A DNA stretch of 7,458 bases from positions 1 to 7,458 of the forward strand of contig PCAV01000051.1 in assembly GCA_002730675.1 (NCBI GenBank), in the 5' to 3' direction. Origin of the DNA: Rhodospirillaceae bacterium. Lineage in GTDB: Bacteria > Pseudomonadota > Alphaproteobacteria > Thalassobaculales > Thalassobaculaceae. The translations under genes and the position numbers were made by a program. The notes under the pieces are model-generated. The model worked only from the letters and a program-made list of their open reading frames with translations. It was not told the origin of the DNA and searched no databases. This document shows, one piece after another, positions 1 to 5,972 of this stretch; positions within the stretch are counted from its first letter, which is position 1, and each line of letters opens with the position of its first letter.

Positions 1-881
1 GGCGGCATTAGTACACCGCCTGTTGAAGCGCAAGCTTCAACACCACCCGCCACATGCGGTTTAAATCCAATCCTTTTCATGGCTGGAATTGAAAGGGCAC
101 CTGTTGTGAGAACATTTGTAATCACGCTACCACTCATAGAGCCCATTAACCCAGATGCAAAAATTGCTACTTTAGCCGGGCCGCCGCGAACATACCCCAA
201 CAAAGAGAAAGCTAAATTAAGAAAAAATTGCCCGCCGCCTGTATATTGCAACGCAACGCCAAATAATAGAAATCCTATTACTAAGCCCGCAAATGCTCTC
301 GTTGGAATGCCGATTAATGCTTCCGTGGAAAGTGCATAATAGGCAACTGTATCCCAAAGTGTTTCACTGGTGCCCTCCAGAACTCCGGGCATATCTCCTG
401 CGACAAGAGGATAGACAGCAAAAATGACAATGATGATAGTCACAACTCCACCACCGGTCCTTCGCACGCCTTCTATTGCTAAAAGAACAAGGGCTAAACT
501 AAGCCATTGCATCTCTTCTGGTGCGGAAAATTCCCATCCTTCGTCCAGCATATCTATTGAGTAATAGACGAAGATAAGACAAATAGCTCCCGTTGCAAGA
601 AACAGGAGGATATCGTACCAAGTCATGCCTTCCTTTCCTCGTTTAGGGGAAACAGGAAATACGATAAAGGCTGTTGGGAGAAGCAGTGCCACTATTGCAT
701 AGAAATACTGGTTTTCAATTGGAACGTAACCAGTAAAACGACCTAGGTTAAATACCTGGTAAGCCGAAAATACAACGGACGCAACCGATAGGATTATTAG
801 AACCCACTGCCAAAATGGAGTGAGCCGGCGAAACCGTTGCTCGGTGTTCGCCGGCTCAACTTGTGTGTCAGCACTAGACAT
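1..881 (-). CDS. TAXI-type TRAP transporter fused permease (DctQM fusion), C-terminus beyond the window
   Basis: This is an inner-membrane permease of a TRAP transporter, driven by an ion gradient and fed by the periplasmic binding protein encoded just upstream. The frame is open from the ATG at 881-879 to the window edge, giving 293 residues, about half of a fused permease. After a hydrophilic N-terminus (1-22), hydrophobic segments lie near residues 26-46, 59-77, 90-109, 126-161 and 196-230. The first four form the DctQ-like part; the DctM-like part begins after about residue 185. Family hallmarks are the IEGVRR stretch (136-141), the SGS motif at 250-252 followed by TNVLTTG, PAMKRIGF at 266-273, and the E-A-x-A-S-T-G-G region at 282-289. 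No longer start is possible: an in-frame stop lies ten bases upstream of the ATG (890-892). The Shine-Dalgarno is weak or absent, so translation may depend on the upstream gene 28 bp away. A strong hairpin spans codons 8-21. The transported substrate cannot be read from the sequence. Confidence 0.93.
   Translation of the reverse strand, partial: MSSADTQVEPANTEQRFRRLTPFWQWVLIILSVASVVFSAYQVFNLGRFTGYVPIENQYFYAIVALLLPTAFIVFPVSPKRGKEGMTWYDILLFLATGAICLIFVYYSIDMLDEGWEFSAPEEMQWLSLALVLLAIEGVRRTGGGVVTIIIVIFAVYPLVAGDMPGVLEGTSETLWDTVAYYALSTEALIGIPTRAFAGLVIGFLLFGVALQYTGGGQFFLNLAFSLLGYVRGGPAKVAIFASGLMGSMSGSVITNVLTTGALSIPAMKRIGFKPHVAGGVEACASTGGVLMP
821..858 (-). promoter_or_regulatory. Strong GC-rich hairpin in the first codons of the TRAP permease
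   Basis: A perfect 12-bp inverted repeat (TGAGCCGGCGAA at 821-832 and its complement at 847-858) continues, after one bulged base (846), into a further 4 bp (ACCG 833-836 with CGGT 842-845) around a 5-base loop. It lies 23 bases after the permease start codon and covers the variable hydrophilic N-terminus, not a conserved protein motif. It may limit permease translation or protect the 3' end of the upstream binding-protein message. The function is inferred; the structure is seen directly. It is not followed by a run of T on the minus strand, which argues against a classic terminator. Confidence 0.6.
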
Positions 882-909
882 TTTTACACTTTAATGTTTC
901 AAGCTGTGC

Positions 910-2061
910 CTAGTTAAAAATTGGATCTAAGCCAGCTGCTTTTAGCGCAGCCACTCTTGCTTTGCCCCAAGCTGCCTTTAGATCTTCTTTGCTCATGCTA
1001 TCCTTTCCGGACATGGCGTCCCAAGCTTTTTTGATGACTTCTTGCCTGCCAAGTAGCATGTCGTGATGTTTTTGTGCAGCTGCATTCCACGTACCTGCCT
1101 CTTTATAGTATTTTACTGCACCATCATGATACGGCATTGCCCATTGCATGTTTTGGTTCGCAAGTTTCCAGCCCAGAGCACCTTTTGCTGCATTCTTGTA
1201 ATCGTCATAGTGTTCTACCATAGCCTTTACTATAGCGTAGACTTCACCAGCATCTTGCCTGTCATTGGCGACTAGTATTGGGTATGGATAGTTTGAAAGT
1301 TGCGGCGGATTTTGTTTATCGATTTCGGAACCAATCTTGGCTTTTACTTTTCCATAAACCGGCGCAGCAGCTGACATGCGATTCCATCCCTCCGTGTCAT
1401 TATGAGGGACAGGGACCCAGCGAAGACCGCGTGGTGAGGCTGCAAGTTTTTTTGGGCTGGGAGAAACTGTGCTAGAGAAAGCTGCATCGGACTGCCCGTT
1501 GATAATGGCGTCGAAAGAAGCACCAAAACCTGACACTTTAACTTTCTCAACGTCGTCCCAGGTCAATCCAGCAAATGAAAGTTGCGCGGCAACATTCCAA
1601 TTTAGTGCAGGAGCACCTTGTACCCACGATACCCTTTTGCCTTTCATATCCGCCATTGTTTTAACATTGGCATCTTTTGCGGTGGCAAGGGACAAGCCGA
1701 ATGATCCAATATTTGTCATTAAGACGCGAATTGGTTGAGGACCCCAGTTTTTATCAGCAAAAATGAAAACACCTTCTTGGCCAAAGTAAGCGGCGATACC
1801 GCAAGCGCAATATCCAGCTTTGTTATCTCTTAATGGTGCCATTCGAGAGATATCGTTTTTGCCAGGTATGACGCGCAGATTTGTACCGTAATGTTTCTTG
1901 AGCATATTGCCGATAGCTACAGCCTGTGCATAGCCTGAAGATGTTGTGCCATATGCAGTCCAAGCAGTTTTTTTAGGTACACTGCCTGCTTGCGCCGCTG
2001 AGGACACTGCAAATGCCGCGCCTACCAACCCAGCAATTAAGCTAGTTTTATTGAAAATCAT
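910..2061 (-). CDS. TAXI family TRAP transporter substrate-binding protein (periplasmic)
   Basis: This periplasmic receptor of a TAXI-type TRAP transporter captures an organic-acid-like ligand and hands it to the fused permease encoded 28 bp downstream. The product is 383 residues. It has a clear Sec signal peptide: MIFNK, a hydrophobic core at about 8-22, then A-Q-A before G26 as the likely signal peptidase I site. The mature part begins with the TAXI-type TAYGTTSSGYAQ segment and ends in a helix-rich tail that includes AMPYHDGAVKYY, typical of the longer TAXI proteins of about 370-390 residues. I chose the ATG at 2061 because the signal peptide starts there and a GGGAGGA Shine-Dalgarno lies 4 bases upstream; an in-frame ATG at 2103 would add 14 residues before the signal peptide and is unlikely. 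There is no lipobox cysteine. This is the first gene of the minus-strand operon, and its promoter should lie in the divergent gap. The ligand is unknown. Confidence 0.93.
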   Translation of the reverse strand: MIFNKTSLIAGLVGAAFAVSSAAQAGSVPKKTAWTAYGTTSSGYAQAVAIGNMLKKHYGTNLRVIPGKNDISRMAPLRDNKAGYCACGIAAYFGQEGVFIFADKNWGPQPIRVLMTNIGSFGLSLATAKDANVKTMADMKGKRVSWVQGAPALNWNVAAQLSFAGLTWDDVEKVKVSGFGASFDAIINGQSDAAFSSTVSPSPKKLAASPRGLRWVPVPHNDTEGWNRMSAAAPVYGKVKAKIGSEIDKQNPPQLSNYPYPILVANDRQDAGEVYAIVKAMVEHYDDYKNAAKGALGWKLANQNMQWAMPYHDGAVKYYKEAGTWNAAAQKHHDMLLGRQEVIKKAWDAMSGKDSMSKEDLKAAWGKARVAALKAAGLDPIFN

Positions 2062-2065
2062 ATAT

Positions 2066-2072
2066 TCCTCCC
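2066..2072 (-). promoter_or_regulatory. Ribosome binding site of the TAXI binding-protein gene
   Basis: GGGAGGA on the minus strand ends 4 bases before the ATG at 2061. It decides the start: the upstream in-frame ATG at 2103 lies ahead of this site and would put extra residues in front of a well-formed signal peptide. Confidence 0.8.
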
Positions 2073-2116
2073 AGTTTAAACGTTGAGGCAAGTAACCACA
2101 CACCCCAATTTAGAAG

Positions 2117-2198
2117 AAGAACACTGCAATATCTCGGCAAACCTTGCAAGAGTAGATAGTTCTTTTTTTGTTTTTATTAAGAACAGGGACTAGTTCTT
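2117..2198. promoter_or_regulatory. Cluster of four AAGAAC/GTTCTT elements in the divergent gap (candidate operator)
   Basis: The hexamer AAGAAC or its complement GTTCTT occurs four times in 82 bp: AAGAAC at 2117-2122, GTTCTT at 2159-2164, AAGAAC at 2179-2184 and GTTCTT at 2193-2198. The last two form a dyad AAGAAC-N8-GTTCTT. The longer TAGTTCTTT is directly repeated at 2157-2165 and 2191-2199. On the minus strand, TTGAAA (2197-2202) and TAATAA (2174-2179), 17 bp apart, could be a weak promoter for the transporter operon, and the dyad would then fill its spacer. No regulator gene is in the window, so binding is inference. Confidence 0.35.
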
Positions 2199-2245
2199 TC
2201 AAGTTATTGAGTCAGTGAGTTGTTGGGCGACGCTACTATGAGATT

Positions 2246-2258
2246 TTGACATTTGTCA
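2246..2258 (+). promoter_or_regulatory. TGACA-TT-TGTCA dyad overlapping a TTGACA -35-like box upstream of the SDR gene
   Basis: A perfect 5-bp dyad with a 2-bp centre (2247-2258) overlaps TTGACA (2246-2251), the best -35-like hexamer in the gap, 52 bp before the SDR start. A -10 is not clear: TAAATT at 2267-2272 matches four of six consensus positions at a short 15-bp spacing. A repressor bound here could block SDR transcription. Both the promoter and the operator are tentative. Confidence 0.35.
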
Positions 2259-2303
2259 GATTCTAGTAAATTCTCACATAACTTTCAAATATTGGAGGGC
2301 TAG

Positions 2304-3065
2304 ATGTTGAAGGCCGACTTATCCGGGAAAAAAGCATTAGTTACTGGAGCCTCATCAGGGATAGGGAAGGCGATTGCATCCTTATTGGCAGAATGTGGAG
2401 CAACAGTTGCAGTAAATCATCTGCATGAAGATGCGCGAGGCCCGGCCACCGTAGAGGCATTAAACACCAGGGGTTTCCAGGCGGTAAGTGCCCCAGGTGA
2501 CGTATCTTCAGCCGATAGCGCCAACAGTATGGTATCATATGCGATAGATGGTCTGGGAGGCCTAGATATTCTAATTAACAACGCGGCTACTGCTGCCACT
2601 ACCGAACCCATACCCTTTGAAAATTTGGAAATGATAACGGAGGGACGTTGGGAGGAAATCATACATACTAATGTAATAGGACCTTTTAGATGTTCTAGAG
2701 TGGCGGCCCCGACATTAAAAGAAAGAAAAGGCTGTATCGTTAATACTGCTTCTATAGCGGGCATAGGAAATGCTGGTAGTTCTATCGCGTATTCCAACTC
2801 AAAGGCCGCTATTATAAGTCAAACCCGCTGCTTGGCGAGAGCACTCGCCCCAGAAATTCGGGTAAACGCGGTAGCTCCTGGTCTCACACGCACTTCTTGG
2901 ACAGATAAATGGGATAAAGAGGGAAAGCAGGTGTCAATTGATGCATCACTTCTCAAACGAATGGTCGAACCAGAAGATATTGCTCAGGGCATGTTATTTC
3001 TTGTCGTAAATCCTGCCATAACCGGCCAAACTATAGTCATAGATAATGGGCGATTGCCTACATAA
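2304..3065 (+). CDS. Short-chain dehydrogenase/reductase (classical SDR, FabG-like)
   Basis: This is a cytosolic NAD(P)-dependent oxidoreductase of 253 residues, the usual length of a classical SDR. The cofactor motif TGASSGIG is at 14-21, D66-V67 follows the third strand, and NNAA is at 92-95. The catalytic tetrad is N123, S150, Y163 and K167 (YxxxK), followed by RVNAVAPG at 186-193. There is no acidic residue at the end of the second strand (VAVNH, 35-39), which leans toward NADPH without proving it. The tail ends in VIDNGR rather than the more common VDGG. The loop between NNAA and N123 is slightly long. A GGAGGG Shine-Dalgarno (2294-2299) supports the start. The gene is transcribed divergently from the TRAP operon and lies upstream of thiolase and hydroxyacyl-CoA dehydrogenase genes, suggesting a part in the same pathway. 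The substrate cannot be told from the sequence; annotation as 3-oxoacyl-ACP reductase would be over-specific. Confidence 0.93.
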   Translation: MLKADLSGKKALVTGASSGIGKAIASLLAECGATVAVNHLHEDARGPATVEALNTRGFQAVSAPGDVSSADSANSMVSYAIDGLGGLDILINNAATAATTEPIPFENLEMITEGRWEEIIHTNVIGPFRCSRVAAPTLKERKGCIVNTASIAGIGNAGSSIAYSNSKAAIISQTRCLARALAPEIRVNAVAPGLTRTSWTDKWDKEGKQVSIDASLLKRMVEPEDIAQGMLFLVVNPAITGQTIVIDNGRLPT

Positions 3066-3111
3066 AAATTCTAATATGTTTGATAAAATTTGAATGGTGA
3101 CTTATTGATCA

Positions 3112-3174
3112 TTACATAGGGAATTCTTAATCTAATAGAGTCTTCTTAATTGACGAACCTACCCTGCTATGTAA
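3112..3174. promoter_or_regulatory. Inverted repeat TTACATAG ... CTATGTAA between the SDR and thiolase genes
   Basis: TTACATAG (3112-3119) and its exact complement CTATGTAA (3167-3174) flank 47 bp. Beyond the arms, GG at 3120-3121 can pair with CC at 3163-3164 if two bases bulge, so RNA could form a bulged stem of about 10 bp. Inside the loop, TTCTTAAT is directly repeated (3124-3131 and 3143-3150). The right arm ends 39 bases before the thiolase Shine-Dalgarno. It could be a leader structure or a protein site; I see no convincing promoter pair and no terminator T-run. With arms this short, chance remains possible. Confidence 0.3.
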
Positions 3175-3213
3175 ACCTCCTGGGCATTTCAAAAGAGTTT
3201 TCGGAAGACATTT

Positions 3214-3218
3214 GGAGG
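3214..3218 (+). promoter_or_regulatory. Ribosome binding site of the thiolase gene
   Basis: GGAGG lies 5 bases before the ATG at 3224. An in-frame TTG at 3212 overlaps this site and would add only four residues (MEDF), so it is not the likely start. Confidence 0.8.
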
Positions 3219-3223
3219 ATTTT

Positions 3224-4432
3224 ATGAGTGAAGCTTTCGTCTGTGATGCGGTTCGCACGCCCATTGGCCGCTATGGTGGTGCATTGTCAAAGGTTCGTGC
3301 TGATGATTTAGCAGCACTCCCAATAAAGGAGTTAATGAAAAGAAATCCAGATGTCGACTGGAGTAAAGTAGACGACGTCTATTATGGGTGCGTTAACCAA
3401 GCGGGTGAGGACAATCGTAATGTTGCTAGAATGGCCCTTTTACTGGCGGGTTTGTCACCAGAGGTTCCAGGAGCTACAGTGAATAGACTTTGTGCTTCGG
3501 GTATGGAGGCTGTTAACTCTGCAGCTCGGGCAATCCGGTCTAATGAGGGTAACCTTTTTGTCGCTGGTGGAAGCGAAAGTATGAGCCGGGCGCCATTCGT
3601 AATGGCAAAGGCGGAAACTGCCTTCGCACGTTCAGCTGAGATTTATGATACAACAATTGGATGGCGTTTTATTAATCCGAAGCTCGATGGACAGTATGGC
3701 TCAGACTCAATGCCGGAAACGGGAGAGAACGTTGCCGAAAAGTTCCAAATAAGACGAGAAGATCAAGATAAATTTGCACTCGGAAGTCAAAAAAAAGCTG
3801 GTAAAGCTATAGAAAGTGGACGTATGGCTAAAGAACTTCTAGCAGTTGAAATACCTGGTCGACGGGGTGATCTCACTATTGTAGACAAAGATGAGCATCC
3901 TAGGCCAGATACGACTTTGGAAGCGCTTTCCAAGTTACCCACTCCTTTCAGAAAGGAAGGTGGCAGCGTCACACCAGGAAATGCCAGCGGTGTAAATGAT
4001 GGGGCAGCAGCAATGATTATTGCGAGTGAAGATGCAGCAAAACAGCATGGTTTGACGATTAGGGCAAGAGTTGTCGCTTGTGCCACTGCCGGGGTTGAGC
4101 CAAGAATTATGGGAATAGGGCCTGCACCCGCCTCACAGAAAGTCCTCGACCGTGCTGGCCTAAACATCGCCGATATGGACGTTATAGAATTAAATGAGGC
4201 TTTTGCTAGTCAAGCGTTGGCAACAATGAGAGAACTTGGCGTAGAAGACGATGATCCAAGGGTTAATCCGAATGGAGGAGCTATTGCATTAGGCCATCCA
4301 CTTGGTGCATCCGGGGCTAGGTTAATATTAACAGCTGCGCAGGAGCTTGAGGAAACTGGGGGAAGATATGGACTATGCACTATGTGTATTGGTGTAGGCC
4401 AGGGGATGGCAACTATTATAGAGCGTGTCTGA
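3224..4432 (+). CDS. pcaF: 3-oxoadipyl-CoA-type thiolase (acetyl-CoA acyltransferase, PcaF/PaaJ-like)
   Basis: This thiolase is expected to cleave 3-oxoadipyl-CoA with CoA to succinyl-CoA and acetyl-CoA, the last step of the beta-ketoadipate and phenylacetate pathways. The protein has 402 residues, normal for the family. The acylated cysteine is C90 in NRLCASG, the NEAF motif is at 324-327, the catalytic histidine is H358 in GHPLGASG, and the proton-relay cysteine is C388 in CIGVGQG. The start CDAVRTPIGRYGGAL and the internal TTIGWRFINP and GEDNRNVARMALLLAG stretches resemble PcaF/PaaJ more than biosynthetic acetoacetyl-CoA thiolases, though this is from memory, not alignment. The ATG at 3224 follows GGAGG by 5 bases. 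The gene touches the next one, a PaaH-type dehydrogenase, matching consecutive pathway steps. Other 3-oxoacyl-CoA substrates are possible; the thiolase fold is certain, the adipyl preference likely. Confidence 0.93.
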   Translation: MSEAFVCDAVRTPIGRYGGALSKVRADDLAALPIKELMKRNPDVDWSKVDDVYYGCVNQAGEDNRNVARMALLLAGLSPEVPGATVNRLCASGMEAVNSAARAIRSNEGNLFVAGGSESMSRAPFVMAKAETAFARSAEIYDTTIGWRFINPKLDGQYGSDSMPETGENVAEKFQIRREDQDKFALGSQKKAGKAIESGRMAKELLAVEIPGRRGDLTIVDKDEHPRPDTTLEALSKLPTPFRKEGGSVTPGNASGVNDGAAAMIIASEDAAKQHGLTIRARVVACATAGVEPRIMGIGPAPASQKVLDRAGLNIADMDVIELNEAFASQALATMRELGVEDDDPRVNPNGGAIALGHPLGASGARLILTAAQELEETGGRYGLCTMCIGVGQGMATIIERV

Positions 4433-4433
4433 T

Positions 4434-5942
4434 ATGGAGCTAAATACGAAGTCCGACGACCTCTTGATAGGGGTTGTCGGCGGTGGTGCAATGGGGCAAG
4501 GCATTGTGCAGGTTTCCCTTGAAGGTGGCATGAAAGTCACCCTGTTCGATGCTAAACCCGGAAGTGCTAATCACGCTAAAGACCTAATTTTTGGTCGATT
4601 GGAGAGAAATGTCGAAAAAGGCCGCCTCGAAAAAAAAGCTCTGGATAACATTAAACAGAACCTTATTCTTGCTGAAGATTTCTCGGAATTTAGAAAATGC
4701 GATGTAGTAATAGAAGCAGTCTTTGAGGATATTGACGTTAAGCTTGAAGTTTTTAAAGAGATCGAGAAATGGGTTGCGCCAAACTGCATAATAGCATCCA
4801 ACACGTCTTCTCTACCAATAGCTTCGCTAGGCCGGTATTGCGAACATCAAAACCGCTTTGCAGGACTACACTTTTTCAATCCGGTTCCATTAATGAGGCT
4901 TGTTGAAGTAATCAAAGGGCCCTCGACGGATGATTGGGTTATTGAGGCTCTAACTAATCTTGGGAAACGTATGGGACGAACACCGGTTGTCGTAAGAGAT
5001 GCGCCGGGGTTCCTTGTTAATACTGGTGGACGTGCATTTACTACTGAAGCCTTGCACATACTTCATGAAGGAGTAGCAAATCCAGCTCAGGTTGATGCAA
5101 TTATGCGTGACTGCGCTCATTTCAGGATGGGGCCGTTTGAATTAATGGACCTTACCGGAGTCGATATCAACTATCCGGCTTCACTTATAATGCATGAGCA
5201 AAACTCTTATGATCCCAGAATTAGAACAGTCCCTTATCATAAATCACTTTTTGATGCAGGTCGATTTGGCCGAAAAACAGGACAGGGAAACTATAGATAC
5301 AATAGTGACGGGGAAATGATTGACGTTCCGAGCGCGGATTATGAAGTTAAAGGCAAAGGAGCGGAAAAAATTGTTCTTTTATCAGAACACGACATTTTTT
5401 CTGATATATTTGCTGGTTGTAATATGACAACTTCCGACGATGATATTAGCCCGATTGTTGTATCGCTTTTGGGAACGGACTGTGCGACTTTTGCTAGTAT
5501 AAACCAACTAGATCATCGGCGGCTTGTTGCGATTGACACAACAGGGGACCTCTCTCGCAGAGTTACTTTGATGACTTCTCCCGGGTCTAGTTCGGAGAAC
5601 TTGGATGCTGTGGCTGGACTGATCTGTAAAAACGGTAGGAAAGTGACAGCTATAAAAGACTCGCCTGGTTTTATATCTCAGAGAATACGGGCAATGATAG
5701 GCAATCTAGGGTGTGAGATGGCTAATATCCAGCTGGCTAGCCCAGAGGATATCGATTTAGCGATGCGGTTAGGCTTAAATTATCCGATGGGCCCATTAGA
5801 AATAATTGACGATCTGGGCGTAAAGAATGCGTTCGATATGATGCAAACTATGCAAGAGATTACAGGTGACGATCGCTATCGACCTAGTCCTTGGCTACGG
5901 CGACGGGCCCTATTGGGATTAAGTGCTTACACCTCTGCGTAA
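4434..5942 (+). CDS. paaH: 3-hydroxyacyl-CoA dehydrogenase, two-domain PaaH/PaaC type
   Basis: This enzyme uses NAD+ to oxidise an (S)-3-hydroxyacyl-CoA to the 3-oxoacyl-CoA; in phenylacetate catabolism that is 3-hydroxyadipyl-CoA, which feeds the thiolase encoded just upstream. Counting from the ATG at 4434 gives 502 residues. The Rossmann motif GVVGGGAMGQG is at 13-23, and D39 ends the second strand, as expected for NAD. The catalytic His-Glu pair is H146 (GLHFFNPVP) and E158 (LVEVI), with SNTSS at 122-126. The first C-terminal helical domain starts at DAPGF (189-193). A degenerate linker domain follows (about 310-405), then a second helical domain from DSPGF (409-413) with GLNYPMGPL. This doubled architecture and length distinguish the PaaH/PaaC group from single-domain enzymes of about 285 residues. 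The start is uncertain: a GTG at 4425 overlaps the thiolase stop by 8 bp and adds three residues, while the ATG follows the stop by one base. Neither has a strong Shine-Dalgarno, so translational coupling is likely. Confidence 0.93.
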   Translation: MELNTKSDDLLIGVVGGGAMGQGIVQVSLEGGMKVTLFDAKPGSANHAKDLIFGRLERNVEKGRLEKKALDNIKQNLILAEDFSEFRKCDVVIEAVFEDIDVKLEVFKEIEKWVAPNCIIASNTSSLPIASLGRYCEHQNRFAGLHFFNPVPLMRLVEVIKGPSTDDWVIEALTNLGKRMGRTPVVVRDAPGFLVNTGGRAFTTEALHILHEGVANPAQVDAIMRDCAHFRMGPFELMDLTGVDINYPASLIMHEQNSYDPRIRTVPYHKSLFDAGRFGRKTGQGNYRYNSDGEMIDVPSADYEVKGKGAEKIVLLSEHDIFSDIFAGCNMTTSDDDISPIVVSLLGTDCATFASINQLDHRRLVAIDTTGDLSRRVTLMTSPGSSSENLDAVAGLICKNGRKVTAIKDSPGFISQRIRAMIGNLGCEMANIQLASPEDIDLAMRLGLNYPMGPLEIIDDLGVKNAFDMMQTMQEITGDDRYRPSPWLRRRALLGLSAYTSA

Positions 5943-5955
5943 TAGCTATCATTTA

Positions 5956-5972
5956 CTAAAAGGGAGTTTTAG
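5956..5972. terminator. Weak AT-rich hairpin at the convergent gene ends (possible bidirectional terminator)
   Basis: CTAAAA (5956-5961) and TTTTAG (5967-5972) flank the loop GGGAG. The structure overlaps the stop codon of the transglycosylase gene and starts 13 bp past the dehydrogenase stop. The stem is only 6 bp and AT-rich, without a long T-run after it, so this is only a weak candidate. It is still the only hairpin I see between the two converging genes. Confidence 0.2.

Noticed and set aside
21..42. 9-bp perfect hairpin TGTTGAAGC / GCTTCAACA with a 4-base loop in the permease gene
   Set aside because: It encodes the conserved permease stretch V-E-A-C-A-S-T, so codon constraints and chance explain it adequately; it is also far from any gene boundary.
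79..339. Plus-strand open frame of 86 codons
   Set aside because: It is antisense to a well-conserved region of the TRAP permease, has no domain or good ribosome site, and has a shadow-like composition.
2143..2150. Perfect palindrome CTTGCAAG in the divergent gap
   Set aside because: An 8-bp palindrome alone is common by chance, and no second copy or conserved flanks were seen.
2417..2797. Minus-strand open frame of 126 codons opposite the SDR gene
   Set aside because: The plus strand here carries all SDR motifs in a continuous frame; the antisense translation has no recognisable family.
3150..3155. TTGACG as a -35 box for the thiolase gene
   Set aside because: No acceptable -10 hexamer lies 16-18 bp downstream, so I did not call a promoter.
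3787..4167. Minus-strand open frame of 126 codons opposite the thiolase gene
   Set aside because: It is a mirror frame of the conserved thiolase coding sequence, with no independent support.
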